This document shows positions 49,553 through 62,819 of a DNA stretch of 64,000 nucleotides, piece by piece. The stretch is from assembly GCA_019155185.1 (NCBI GenBank), contig CM032797.1, positions 7,736,881-7,800,880 of the forward strand, written 5' to 3'. The position numbers and the translations under genes were made by a program. This DNA comes from Beaufortia kweichowensis. Its lineage: Eukaryota > Chordata > Actinopteri > Cypriniformes > Gastromyzontidae. Position 1 is the first letter of the stretch. Each line of letters begins with the position of its first letter. A model generated the notes under the pieces. That model was given only the letters and a program-made list of their open reading frames with translations. It was not told the DNA's origin and searched no databases.

Positions 49553-51191
49553 TTTCACCAAAATCATTACACATTTTTGTATAAATATTCCATGCAGTCT
49601 CTCAATTAATACAAGGCTATAAAAACAGCAAGAGCAATAATTGTAATACATTCTAAAATATGCTGTTTAAAGTGATTTCTGATGGATTTCTGCATGTGGC
49701 ACTGCAGGGCTTTATTAACTGAGCTATTCTGATTCTCTGTTTTCTTTGTTTCAAGAGGCATGGGTATAGAGGTATGCTATCTTTCAAACCAACAGGTAAA
49801 ACTTCTTTTAAGCTTACTAAAACTAAAAAAAGACATCACACCACAGGACCGAGTAAATGACCATATTACATAATAAAGTCCTGCAATACTTTCATTTATT
49901 TTAAAGGTATTGCTTTTTCAAAAAACTACTTTATGAGTTACAAGAATTAAACATTGGTTTGAAAATGATACAAAGAGGGTTTTTTTCCAACATATAACAC
50001 TGTTCAGAGTTAAAGATGAGGAAACAACTGGAATAAAACTCCAGGCCACGATTCAGACATGAGCACATTTTGATTCATGGGAACTCTGTAAATAAAGAGC
50101 CCATATTATTATTCTCCTTTCTGCACTCATGTGTCTTATTTATTTACTTTGACTATATGCAAATCATGTTGTTTCTATCCTTGTCATATACAAACATACA
50201 AAAGATATGCTGTATGATTGATCATCTATGAACAGTGAGATAAACTGTGTACAAGCAGGGAAACATTTCACAGACACACAGGTTCAAAAAGGGATGAAAT
50301 ATAATGTTGAGTTCAACACACGGCTGCAGCTCGTCCCAGGCTGGTGGGCGGTTGAAACACTCTTCTGAGATGTTTGCAGGGCATGGCTGATGAGAGCTAC
50401 AGCCAGGGCTTTATGAATTTGTAATGGCCATCATATTTCAGCAAGGCAGGCCGTATGTTGTGTACACACCATGCTGAAAACCAATTTCCTTCATTTTAGG
50501 ATCAACTGTGTTTTTGTTTCAGTGCTCGCTGTGTCTAATTACAACCTCTAAATGTTCTTCATAAGTTTCACATTTATTTCCTGCAGTTACTATCAGATCC
50601 ATTATGAATTTTTGTGCAGTTTTCAATACGACCAATTACATTCCTGATTTAAACACGCTTTAATGGTTTTATACAATACAACCATCTAAGAAAAAAAAGT
50701 TTAATACAGTAGAAATCATGATGTCACTTCCTGCTTTAAAAAACCCCAAAAGCATGATTCAACTAAAGCTAAAAAACTCCTCTGGAAAACATTGAACTCG
50801 TGTTACAATATGGAGAAAAGCACAATGTTTTAATCATCTTACTGTGAGGTCTAATCTTAATGTTTACTCATCCTTAAGTGCTCCCATATATTTCAATAGT
50901 CATAAACGGTTCCCTTGCCTCCCTCTGACATTCAGGAACACAGTGTTGTTGGCTGATTCTACCGAGGGAGGGATTTGGCTGACCTGAGCTTCTATGTCTG
51001 TTTGCTGTTCTCCCATGTAAACATTCACCAACATTTTTATGAAGGAGAAATATTTGGGCTCAGATTAATCCCTCCTGTTGTTACATAAAGCAAGGCATAG
51101 AGATTTCATTGTAATACAGCTGAATAAAATGCCTTATGAGCGGGCCAAAAGGTTTCTGCAACTAGAGCAAAGTGCATTTTATTATTAAATA
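49553..51191. other. Intergenic DNA, nothing identified
   Basis: AT-rich; no repeat, RNA or exon recognised. Confidence 0.45.
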
Positions 51192-51475
51192 TGTGACCCT
51201 GTCTGTGAAAACCACACTACAGTATTAAAATCTAATTATGAGATAACAAGCATCAAAGTTTGATAAATATGACTATGATTTCAATCTTTGACATGTCTTT
51301 ACTCACGTTTTAAATATCCAATTCTGGTTCATGTATATTGTATCACTGTTGAGAATTATTTGAAGGACTTTTATTTTTAAGAGTATAAAAGACAGTTTTC
51401 AATATTGATTTTTATGTACTTTCTTTAATACATTTTTGGTACAGAGATAATTAAAATGGCAAAACACAGGGTAGA
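51192..51475. mobile_element. Decayed MITE, TGTGACCCTGTCTGTG family
   Basis: It starts TGTGACCCTGTCTGTGAAAA and shares AATCTAATTATGAGATAACA with the copy at 3410. The right end is probably the degraded GGCAAAACACAGGGTA near 51475. Confidence 0.65.
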
Positions 51476-54400
51476 GGCTGTTTTGGAAATTTCCAGAGAC
51501 TCCAAGAGTCCCACATGTTTCTATTCATCTACCAGAAAAAAAAGCAATTATTTATCCATAAATGAAGGTCATTAATAACTCAAGGTTGTTCTTGTCACCC
51601 CTTTGATATTCATGCCTTAATTATGTATAAAGAGAAAGTCAAAGGCACATTAATATTTATTGTACTTTTCATTTGTAACTCTGCCAATGCAACAACATTA
51701 CTTGAATCTATTTTTATTGACAGTGTCAAATTTGCAGAGGAACAGACATTGGAATGCTGGATGTAATTAGTGATATTGACTAAATTAATCCCAATGGAAC
51801 CAGGCGATTGGATAGGAATCAATGTCAATTCAAAATAAACACAGCACAAATAAACAAATGGAACATCACAGAGGAAGGAAGGCAAAGAAAAGTTACCACA
51901 ATTTTAGGGAAAAAGAAAGAAAGTTCATCTTTTATATAGTGCCCTGAGAAGAGATTGACAGTGTATGTGTTGTCCTTGGCAATAATTATGAGCTTTGATT
52001 GGTTAAATAAGAGGCTGGAGATTTGCTACTGTAGGTGATGACAAAATATTTCATCATTTATGCACAGAAATGTATTCAGGCGTTAAGGTTGAGTTTATCA
52101 GTCATTTCACTTTTTTACAAAAATATCCAATTTATATTGAACTTTTGTACCTGTGATAGATTTCTTTATTACATACTGTACAGTTTCTACCAGATATGCC
52201 AAGGCAACTTTTGGAAAAATCTCTTCTGTCCTCAAATCTCTGGGAATTGTCATTATTTCACCTTATTTATTTTTATTTAAATGCAGACAATTTCAGTGAC
52301 ACCTTATTTTTAAATGTATTTGTGGAACAGTCGTGTAATCTCTTCTACTGCTGACATCCAGAAGCCTCATATCTAGAGGTAAAATATCACCTGCTTCCTT
52401 CTTAAACCTTTGCACTTGTCTACTGGCTGTCATAGGCATACATGCCAATGTGTTAATGAAAAATCACAAGTCTAAATTTACATTTTTGTTGTCACTCATT
52501 CCATAAGACAACACAGCCCTGTCCTAGCCCAAGATAAACCTGATTCCACAACCTTGTCAAATATTTCCTCTTAATGAGGAGAAATTTACATTTAATTATG
52601 TTATCAAAAACCTGTGACTGTACTCATTTCTGCTTACAAAAGTAAGAAAAACATTTTCATACTTCACCCCAAATAAATTACTATCAAACACATAAACTTC
52701 TTTTGTACCATAAATGTATTAAGGACAGCTGTAGTCATCATTTAATTTAATTTAATTATTTATTAACTTAGAAATTCTGCTAGAAACTTTTGTTTTTCCC
52801 AAAAAAGGAAACTCAACACAAGGTAAATGTGTAATGTATGTATAGAAATGCTTTTTTTAGATGAACTATCCCTTTCAGAGATGCTGAAACCCTGTATGTC
52901 TGCCTCATTGGGAATCAAAGACCTCTGTAAAGCATGTTAATGGTAAAATGTCTTATTTTTCCTCTGCGCTTGTATAACTGGTGAAGTTTTTCCTCATTCG
53001 GCTACAGTTCAAGGATTTGTGGAACAGCCCATGTTTGCAGAAGTAGACTTTTAAACAAGGAACCTCTTGGAACTTGTGGTTTTACTTTTAAGAAGTCATC
53101 AAGCCAAAAATATGAAAATAAAATATAAAAATAAATAAAAATCTCACAGAAAAACTACACTACAGGTAAGATATTAAAGAATGTTTAATAGGCCTTTCCT
53201 TGTTCAGCCTCCTGTAACTAAGATAGTCTCGCTACAAATGTCAAAGAAAGCACAGAAAAAAGCTGAAAACTTAAAAGAAGACCAAGATCTTTATTAGAAA
53301 GTCTCTGTAAAGCACCATGAATGAACAAAAGTCACATCTACATATAAACTGACTAAATCAGCCCTAAAAATCAACATACAAAAATGTTCCACATAGAATT
53401 GCTGTTCTATATTTCATTGTCTCCATCTGTCTTATTTTTGAATACATTTGATTTTATTGTGGAAAAATATCAGACCAGTGTTCCTTTTTTTATTATCAAT
53501 TTAAAAAAAGTAATTTTTTTTCATAATTTTGCTTTATTATTAAATTTTGGTTTATTATTATTCTTTGGATTGCTGTTTAGATTGTTTTAATAAATTGGAA
53601 ACAATTTCTTGGATTTTCAGATCAGCTAATAAAAATAATCATCAACAAACACACGTATTGCAAACCCTAAACTCAAGCTATTAATTCAAATTAAATTCTA
53701 TTAATTCTAAAAATGTATTAATTTTACTGTATGATCATGCACAAAAGCCACAAACACAGAAAAAATACCCTGCACTTTAAAAACATATTGCATGCTTTAC
53801 AAAACAGTCAGGCATTGTTTCACATCATGTTTGCTGAACTAGAGGTGAACCAATCTACAGCCCAATGCAATCAGAGCCAGTTTATCTGCTTTGGTTACAA
53901 TCAGGCCAAGGTTGTGTGTACCTGAGCTGAATCAAACACTCCGTCGACCTCAAGTGACTCATTAGCCTTCATTTTGGGAAACGTGTATGAACCGCAAATC
54001 CATACCAAACGGGCGGAGTGAGAAAGAGCAAATATTCCTGCTGATTAGAAGACTACAATCTCACTGTGAGCTAAAATTACCTAATTACGTAAAATAGTTG
54101 TTACGATGCTAAAACGTAGTTGTGCATCTGCAAATGTGTGAGTTTGACTGATTATGTAGCTCAGAGAATGATGAAATCAACGAATCTGCATGCAGTGATA
54201 ACAAGGGAACCTTTTTTCCTGAAGGTACATCCTGTTCCACAACACAGAAATCAACTTTGACCTTCTCTGTCAGTCTTTTACAAACACACTTGATGATTTA
54301 TGCCACCATTTGTACTCCTGATTGCCAATCTTCATTGGTTTGTTCTATCTGTCACAGTACAAACTCTGAAATCACTTCTCCAGATCCTAGTGTCCTCACC

Positions 54401-55520
54401 AACACTAGCTCCTAATTGGCTGACTTTATACAGATGACCTTCATCTTCAGTCATCCTCAGTCAGCGATTCCTTCCTCATGGCAGGAGGAGTCAAAGGGCC
54501 TGACGGGTACGCTGAGCTCACTGGAGCGTTCTGCCTATTGGCGACTGTCACCTTAAGTTTGGATAAAACTGCTTTTGATTTACTTTTGACTAAATGGCCG
54601 TCATCTGTTCAAAGATGATGAATCTAAACAGCCACAAACCTGCTCTTTTTACTACACTGCCAACAAATGTATTCAAATTGATTTGTTACTTGCGGCATCA
54701 AGCTCCTTTTCAACGATAAGGAAACACATCTTATGAGAAATAAATCATTTTAAAAGCGAGAATACGGGTTTTTGTCAGAATTATGGCATACAAGAGAGCT
54801 GATTCATTGTCATTCATTCAAAATCCTCATTACAAACAATAAGCTTGGTTAAATGTGATTGTAGGTCTCCTCAGTTTGACGTCCAAACATATCACTTTTG
54901 GTATATTCACAGCAGGTATGGCATTGTCATTCTTGCCATCTGCTCTGTGATACTGAACTCAAGGACACACACGCATACAAATACATATGATTATACCTGT
55001 AAATCAAGTCAAACATCAGAATCACCTTTGCTGACAAACGCCACCAGCTTGCATCTTTGGTGTACCAAAGATAAATCTAACAACTGTAAACAACTGCATC
55101 TCTAAGCTCTTAAATGAAAACAGATTTCAGTTTATGTAAAATAAGTTTAAATTGCTAAAGGCTGAAAATGTGTTTTCTTTCAAGCACAGAAATAATTAAA
55201 AAACTACAATTTTACATTTCCTGAGGAAAATGTAAGCAGTGCTTTCCCATGCAAAAAGACACAATGCTAGTATGTTGGGGCTGGTTGCCGGGGTGTTGCT
55301 ATGCAACAGCAAACTTCTGCTTTGTTTTATCGCTGTGCACTTGCTAGGATGCTCAAAATGGTGTAAAATGTGGTGACAAAAAAACATTAGATTGGTAAGA
55401 AAATATAATAACAAACGTCTCATCAACAAGCAACATGATTTAAGACATTGTTAATGGGAAAAAATTGTGACATTCACAAATAATTATATTCACTAAAAGC
55501 ACAAACATGTCCTGTTTGAG
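51476..55520. other. Intergenic DNA, no exon identified
   Basis: Mostly AT-rich. GGTTGCCGGGGTGTTGCTAT at about 55285 resembles a common cyprinid minisatellite-like word. Nothing else is recognised. Confidence 0.45.
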
Positions 55521-55620
55521 NNNNNNNNNNNNNNNNNNNNNNNNNNNNNNNNNNNNNNNNNNNNNNNNNNNNNNNNNNNNNNNNNNNNNNNNNNNNNNNN
55601 NNNNNNNNNNNNNNNNNNNN
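55521..55620. other. Assembly gap (100 N)
   Basis: Exactly 100 undetermined bases, the usual size for a gap of unknown length. Translations crossing it are meaningless. Confidence 0.99.
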
Positions 55621-56259
55621 AAAGGGAGGGAACTACAAAAAGAAAAAATTGTAGACATGTATGAATATTCAGAGCAGTAGTGGACAGAAGATCTCCAAAT
55701 ACTGAAGTGAAAAATCCCATTTCTCAGACACACAGTTGCAGATTGAACATGAAGGGGATCATTTCTCTGCCGTGGCTAATGTCTCTTCTGAGACTCGTCT
55801 TTTTGCTAAATTAATTTCTCTTCCTTTAAGTGCATGTTTGCTTTAAACAGCACTGAAGTCCCCTGACAAATGCATTTCTTTCTCATCCCCTGAATGCTCA
55901 GATGTTCTCCAGGTGCATGTAGAATGCAAGTGTGGCCAGAAGGCATTTTTGAGAGTTTATTTAAATCACAGCATTGAAATGTGTGCCCACCCGTGTAACA
56001 CTTTAGCAGGAGGGCTAGAGAATGTGTTTATTTAGGTTCATTCTTTAATCAGGAAATGCAAAACTCTCTTTGTTAAGAAAAAAATCAAAATGCATTCATT
56101 TAATCAAATCAAAATGCATTGTTAAAATTAATTTTTGTATGTACTATATATACAAGACAAATACACACACATTTTGTGAAATGACCCTATCTTCGATATG
56201 GCTGATTATTTGTATATGCTTGTTTATTTAAATATTTTTTGTCACACGTCTTTTCTGCA
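55621..56259. other. Intergenic DNA, nothing identified
   Basis: No repeat, RNA or exon is recognised. Confidence 0.45.
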
Positions 56260-56520
56260 GAAAACAGTCTCTCATGGAAAATGAATTACGTGAAATAATG
56301 AAGTCACTGAATTAGATCATTAGCTTGATTAACTCGGTCCATATGTCGCAGTCATGGGAGAATGATGAAAAAGCAGGAAAACACATCAGTGCTTGTGAAT
56401 CATAATTAAGAAATGCTAATTGTGTTTTTCATTACGGGAAAATCAATGGCTAACTCTGGAGACGTCACACTTGGTTTATTTTGTTTGGGCCGAAGATTTC
56501 ATTTTTGGAAGTGACATATG
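56260..56520. promoter_or_regulatory. Candidate conserved noncoding element
   Basis: Dense homeodomain-like words (TCATTAGCTTGATTAACTCG, CATAATTAAGAAATGCTAAT) and a CRE-like GACGTCAC near 56461 occur in a repeat-free block. Confidence 0.4.
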
Positions 56521-56587
56521 ATACCGAATGCTGCAGTTTATTAAATGTTAGTCTGCTACATACTGTAGCTTTGATGAGATCTAATTA

Positions 56588-56680
56588 CATGTATGCATTA
56601 TACATTATTGCATTCCCTTGGAATCAAACCCATGACATGTGTTGTTAGCTTTATATTGTACCAGTTGAGCTAACACTGAA
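56588..56680 (-). repeat. tRNA-derived SINE fragment
   Basis: Read in reverse, it has the B-box-like GGGTTTGATTCCAAGGGAAT and an A-box-like TTAGCTCAACTGGTAC. It is a strongly decayed tRNA-derived head and not a tRNA gene. Confidence 0.6.
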
Positions 56681-56695
56681 ACACAGAAAGTTTAT

Positions 56696-56815
56696 GTTCA
56701 TGCATTTGGCAGATGCTTTCATCCAAAGCGACTTACAGTACATTCAAGCTATAAATTTACCAGTATGTGTGTTCCTTGGGACTTGAACCCATGACCTGCA
56801 AACACAATGCTTTTT
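56696..56815 (-). repeat. tRNA-derived SINE, second adjacent copy
   Basis: It contains the tail GCATTTGGCAGATGCTTTCA and AAAGCGACTTACAGTACATT, the internal CAGTATGTGTGTTCC and the B-box-like region GGGACTTGAACCCATGACCT. The head is lost. It lies next to, and in the same orientation as, the fragment at 56588. Confidence 0.7.
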
Positions 56816-57287
56816 CTCTTAGATACCCATTGTTCTCTTTGAATCATATAATTTATGTCTTGTTCTTTATAGAATTTGTATTTATCTAGCATTCATGTAG
56901 ACAAAATTGAATAAAGAGGTGTGTTTGAATAATGCTGTAGCGTGTATTAAAGCTGAATAGCTCGACCCTGGCCTTGCCTAAATAAGTAATATGCTGAGAT
57001 GGGAGATCTCTGGATTCTGCATTGTTTGCAGGGTCACACACCATGTAATTATATTTTAAACCTGCTGGGGAGCTCAAGACCAGAGCATACATTTGAATAT
57101 ACAATAGGTGAATGCAGAAAGGAAAAGGTTTTTATATACAGAGTAGAAACAAACAGTCTAATATGATATGTGTGTGCTCAGAGAAACCAGGGACAATACA
57201 AAGATAATGGGTTCTGTATTTCTAAATGCTCTGGAACTTTAGAATGAACTAGAAATGTGAAGTCTTACATTTTGTTGATTATTAATC

Positions 57288-57442
57288 ATTCTAAATGATG
57301 TTTAGTTGAAAATGTAAGAACATTTTCTGTGATGGTTAGGTTTGGGGATAAGGTGAGGGTTGTAGAATAACACATAGAGTTTGTACAATATAAAAGTCAA
57401 TATGTCTATGGAAAATCCCTACAATGAATAGAAACGTGTGTG
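57288..57442 (-). repeat. Interspersed repeat, reverse copy of the family at 5112
   Basis: In reverse complement it reads like the copy at 5112: GTTTGTACAATATAAAAGTC and GTCTATGGAAAATCCCTACA precede GAAACGTGTGTGTATG, and the GGTTAGGTTTGGGGATAAGG block belongs to the family interior. Both copies border a CA/GT run. Confidence 0.65.
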
Positions 57443-58499
57443 TATGTGAGTTAACATTCCACTCAAAATAACAATTTCTTCTGTTTCATTGGATTCTTCT
57501 GTCCACAGAACGATCATCCAATAACAAGATCATGTCAGTCGCCTATGGGAACATGAGATTAATGTTCTCATATGGGTTTATTAATTGCTGTAGTTTGTAT
57601 TCTATTTGTTTTCAATAATCACATATATTTTCCCAATTACAGCAGTGAATGATGGATCGATATTGTTTGAAAAAGACAATAAAGATGTTTCAATGGGAGT
57701 TTAAATTATTGGAAGCCTATAGATTAGATATAGAAAAGTGTTTTTCTTCTTACTGGAAAATAGGTTAAATTAATGTGGTTAAAACAAAATTTAAATTCTT
57801 TTATCATTTACTCATCTTCACGATATTACAAAGCAGTACTACTTTCTCTTATCATTTACATAAAAAGAGCACTGTCAATATTTTTTCACAATTGCCTTGT
57901 GTTCCACAGAAAAAAGTCCTAAAAGTTTTTAACTACATGAAGGTCAGTAATGGCAATGTTTTTCTTTGTATAAACTGATATTACTTATATATTCTCGTAT
58001 TTATTTACAATATATATTCTTTAATTCTCTTTCAGCACACAGCATGATGAAATGGGAGGACAACCAAGAGACGAAGACAGCGCTCTCTGGTGTATATCCA
58101 TTAAGAGCAAGTACGTTTCTTTGTTCTTTGCTCTCCCTTGGCTCCACCAAAAAGAGGCAGGAAAATTTCAGACACCGCTGTCACCAGAACAACATATTAG
58201 TGACATCCCTAAGCAGTTTAGGAGAAAAGAATAGCAATTAGCATATTATTAACACACTTATTGCTCATTACACCAGCCCATAAACACCAGCACAATCAGA
58301 ATGTTGCAGGGTGGGCTGGAAAATGAGCAGACTTGTAATTGAAATGTTTTGCGGAAGGTCGAGTCCTTTGATTTTCTTTTTTCTGTAATGCATTACGTCG
58401 TCACCAGGGGACACTCAGGGCTCTAAGATTGGCACCTGATGTGTGGATGCGCTGTCAGATTTTATAATATCTTCTTTTGTGTTTCAGGAAATAAAAAGA
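57443..58499. other. Intergenic DNA, nothing identified
   Basis: AT-rich with a balanced patch at about 58240-58440. No exon recognised. Confidence 0.45.
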
Positions 58500-58850
58500 A
58501 AAACCGTAAAGGCGAGAGAGAGAGTGAAGGATAACAGGTAAGGTTATCAACTGGTACATGAGAGATCACATTTACAGCCATTAATTGCTTAACCTACGCA
58601 AAGGTCACAACACACAGTTACGGCATATTACCTATTGCATTGAATTGGTTTGGTATATCTGCTGTAACATGAGATCTCTGCATTAATTACACTGAACTAT
58701 TAGGAGCTACATGGCTTATTGAGCAGCTCACATTATCCTTTGTGTTGCGTCTGAGATCTATTAACGTTTCTCGGAGCCGTCTGTCCGGCAATACCTTGGC
58801 CCCCACGTGCGTGTCGTTCGGCAGAGGTTAATTGCTACACCTTAGCTTGT
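58500..58850. promoter_or_regulatory. Candidate conserved noncoding element
   Basis: A repeat-free block with CAGCCATTAATTGCTTAACC, TGCATTAATTACACTG and a CpG-rich end (CTCGGAGCCGTCTGTCCGGC, CCCCACGTGCGTGTCGTTCG) containing an E-box CACGTG. Confidence 0.45.
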
Positions 58851-59136
58851 GTCCTTGTGCAAATGCAAATGAGATCTTTTGACATCCTACACTGAGTTTG
58901 TGTGGTGCAACAGAACCAGAGAATCGCTCCGTAAAACATGTAACAAGGGAGCTCCCTTAAACTGGAAGGTAAAACCATTGTTCTGTGAAAACTCAATGCT
59001 GTAATCTCTTGTCGAGTGGGTTTGACATGTATAGTGACTAAAGAAGTGGAATACAGCAGGTTTGTGACAGGCGCAGGAGACATGTACCACCATTAATTAG
59101 GTTGTTTTGCATAATTAACGACCATTAAAAAAGGTC

Positions 59137-59396
59137 GTTCCTGTAGCTCAGCTGGTAATGCATGGGTCATGGGTTTAAATCAAAGTAAATGCACTGTGAA
59201 ATGTGACCCTGTCTGTGAAAACCATGTTAAAGTCTAGAAATGAAATTTTGAGACAACGAGCAGTTTTGACATTGCCTTACTCAATAACTAATAAGGATAT
59301 CAAGGTTATATTTTCACAGAATGTTCACCAAAAAATGACTTTAGCTGGGTTTTCACAGACAGGGTCACAGGTTTGTATCTTACTGTAAATGCATTG
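59137..59396 (+). repeat. tRNA-derived SINE split by a MITE
   Basis: The head GTTCCTGTAGCTCAGCTGGT (A box) and CATGGGTCATGGGTTTAAAT (degraded B box) are followed by the MITE at 59202-59369. SINE-tail-like TACTGTAAATGCATTGTAAG follows it. TAAATGCA-TGTGA/TAA is present on both sides of the MITE. Confidence 0.55.
59202..59369. mobile_element. MITE, TGTGACCCTGTCTGTG family, complete copy
   Basis: The left terminus TGTGACCCTGTCTGTGAAAA and right terminus TTTTCACAGACAGGGTCACA are exact inverted repeats over 20 bases. Length is 168 bases. It is the best-preserved of four copies in the window. Confidence 0.85.
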
Positions 59397-60020
59397 TAAG
59401 TTGCAAACGTGTATGCAAACTGCATTAATATACCAGTTTACATGCAAACACTTCTGTTTACCTAAATGCCATTGTTTCCCATATGAGCTGAATGTGATCT
59501 TTACTGTGGTAGAGAAGGGCCAGGATTTGTCATAGCTCTGACAAATGTAGGCCGATTTTGCAGCATTACACTTTGTTACTGCTTGGTATCTCCACAAAAG
59601 TCACACAGCATCTGTGCTAACCAGCCTACAGGGAGAGAGAAAGTCAATACTGCACAGTAGTGTACATGAGTCTGAGTCATTTAACTGAGCTTTTATGTGC
59701 TATACTGTAAGAGTAGCATGCTACTGTATCAGTATGCATTTTGCATTTATCTTCAGCTCTTATGAAAATCTATTTTATTATATACTCTGTAAATTATGCA
59801 AATGCCTACTTCAATTTCATTATTTTTTTTTATTATTTTTTATTTTAATAACTTTTTAATGTAATTTTAATGTGCAACACTATAGGAGAAAGTCTCACAC
59901 TTTTTACATATTATAGTAAACATGTATTTTGTGAGACGTTTAAAAAGTATTAGCATTTGACTGCATGATATCATTTTAATGCATTTACAATTACTTATTT
60001 GACAATTTATCCCCAACGAA
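59397..60020. other. Intergenic DNA, nothing identified
   Basis: AT-rich with a T-run at about 59821-59860. No exon or repeat family. Confidence 0.45.
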
Positions 60021-60113
60021 TTACAGTGCATTATACTTTACATTTTTTAATGAGTTTGTGCGATGATCAAACCCATGACATTGGAGTTCACCAACTGAGC
60101 TACTACAGGAAAC
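60021..60113 (-). repeat. tRNA-derived SINE, decayed
   Basis: TTACAGTGCATTATACTTTA, then ATCAAACCCATGACATTGGA (reverse B box) and CCAACTGAGCTACTACAGGA (reverse A box). Reverse orientation. Confidence 0.65.
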
Positions 60114-62819
60114 CTGCAATCAATTGTTTCGGTATGAATAGCATGTCTTTTTTTTGACGATCACAACTACAAAACTGACATTACTGGCGCTCATTCATTT
60201 GGAGCAACAGCGCTGTCAGAAACGTATGATTAAATAGCAACATATAACACTTCTCAACCTGAATTGAAAAAGGTTCACGGGTAGTTCACATGCAAATTAA
60301 AATATTTGCATAATGATTCCTTTATTGTAATCTTCTGAGATTGGATCTGTGGCCAAAGGTAAATTAAATTCATCACTTGTGGAATGATTCTTAATACAAA
60401 GTGGGAAGAATCTGACAGCCGTGATATTTAACAGCACTGCACCAGTCTGGTGATCACACGCGCTGCCTTATCTCTTTAGATAGAAATGTAATTGACCTGA
60501 TTTGATGGAGGCTGATACCTTTTAACCCAAAACTCAAACTAAATGCCACACTTTAGTTTTACGTTTTTTAGTTCTTCAAAGAGATATCATTTATACTTTA
60601 TAGTGACCCTTAAGGGCTGTACATTTAAAATTGATTTTTAATTTTTTAAAAATCAACCCAGGGCTTAATTTGAAATAAACTTTTGTGATGATGTTATTAA
60701 TTTCATCATAAAACACAATTCCTTATATTGGCGTGGGTGCAATTTAATGGCATCCTTTCATTGTACTTGCTTTTCTTAGAAATGATGAGAGAAAATTGGT
60801 GTATTTATAAAAGAGAACGTGTTTCTTTTAAAGCAGGCGAAGGATTACTGTATACAAGAAATGGAGAGATACGTTATACTATACAGCAAGAAAGAGAGAA
60901 CGTAATACTGTTTTTCCTTTGAGTCAGGATTATATTTAGCTCAGGCAAGGCAAACAATGCAAAATGATCACGTAATAAGAAAATACGTGTTCAAGCATTG
61001 CGTATGCTTAGCACTCTTGCATAACGTCATTACATGACAACCATGTTAATATTATTTAACAAGGTTAAGTAATTAGCCTATTCTTTTCCCCTTTCTCCCA
61101 TTGTTTATTTCCTGCTCTCAGTAGACGTTTAAAGCAGACCGGCCCACTCCCAAAGACACTCGTAAACTTTTATATTGTATCTTCACTTAATTAAAAGCAT
61201 GTCCTGTATTGACCGTATCTGCAGGAAGCCGACTGACGTTCATTTCTTCATTGTCCGGCAGTGTGACAGACTTTACGGTCCAGCTGGAGAGAGTAGAAAC
61301 TTTCACTGAATGTGGGTCGTCCTTCAAATCACAGTGACATCAGTCAATAAAGCAGAGAGATCTCATTCCTCTGTGAGACCGCCAAACTTTATATAGGCCC
61401 TCTGCTTTCTCTGCAGGTCTACTTCTCTTTGATTTAATAACTTGTGTTCCAACATCCGGCTCTTTGTTGTTTTATCTTCACATAGATTGAATCAGGCAGC
61501 TGTGGTACATCAAACCAGGTCATGACATCAGGCACACTGTGACCACTATCAAATTCAAAGGGAATGCTTTTCTCTCTGTCGAGGCAATGAAACAGGGTTG
61601 GACCAAATTCAGAATTCAAGTACTGACACTAATTTTAGAATAATTTGGGAGAGACAGTAAGAGGAATTTACTGAACTACATTTCAATTTCATTTGAGCAA
61701 TTTCGTTAGCCAATACAACTAAATAACTTCTTAGAGGTGCTATAATGTTTCCATAAATCTGTTTCATTCTTCTTCATTCAGAAGACTTTGTGGTACAGTA
61801 CTTTAAAACATTCTGAGAAATTATATTTTTCAACCTTGGCATTTACTGTAAATTGAATTCATAGAGGTTCATAGAATTAAGGTCATATACTATAATGCAA
61901 TATAAATACAAATGTACAATATATAGATAGGCATTAATAATCTTACTTTACAAGCTTTATTTGTGAAAGAAATAGGTGCATTATGGATAAAACATATCCT
62001 TATATGGCAGGTAAATTCAGTTATCTAAATGCCATTCATTTTCAATTTACTTCAATTTACTAAACAACCTCAGTTTAGAAGTTGAATTGTGATTTAAAAG
62101 ACATATTTAATTCTGAATTGTGTGCAACCCTGAAGAAAAAGCTATAAAAAAACATATTCACAACACCGTATTGTGTGAGAAGAGAATTCATAAGGTCAAT
62201 TTTGTATTAAAAATACTTATATAACCTTGAGCATTTTAAGAGAGGATTCAAACTGCAATAAATGGATTTACATAAATTAATGATACACACGGCTGCACTG
62301 AAACCCCAAATTAATCCTCTTCCTTCTTTGGCCATCGAGTTCCTTATACAGCATTTATACTCAACACTGTGTCATAATCTCTAACCACAGTATTTAAAAC
62401 CACAATCGCTCGTGTATGAGTATTAACTGCCCAGTAATCTTGCAATTGTGTTCAGAGTTCCTGTAAAGTGGGTTAGTAATTTTGAGAAACATTATTGCTA
62501 TATTATCTATATTATATGCTATATTATCCGCTTACTGTGGCTTCACAGGATTGGAAGTCCAGCTGAATTATACTAGAACTCCACGGACACAGTGTCATAA
62601 TTTTCATAATTTCACAGTGACACATTTTTGGTCCCAGTGCAATGTAAATGAGTTGTTTTTTGGAATAGAGCATTTGTTTGCTTGTTGTCTTTGGTAGGTG
62701 CCAACCCACCACCCTCCAATACTGATATATGGCTCTGCCTGTGGAAAATAGGATTATTGCAGACGTTATTGGCCTCTTGTGATGTAACGGCATATGAGCT
62801 AGCACTGATAATTAAGACT
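60114..62819. other. Intergenic DNA, nothing identified
   Basis: No exon, RNA gene or repeat family is recognised. Confidence 0.45.

Noticed and set aside
54478..54620. Short + strand frame beginning MAGGVKGPDGYAELTGAF
   Set aside because: Looks compositionally protein-like, but is under 50 codons, matches no family I know and has no clear splice sites.
55440..55733. Open frames spanning the N run
   Set aside because: The frame is open only because undetermined bases were translated as X.
59137..59180. tRNA gene
   Set aside because: A-box-like and B-box-like words are present, but there is no cloverleaf with paired acceptor stem; it is a SINE head, interrupted by a MITE.
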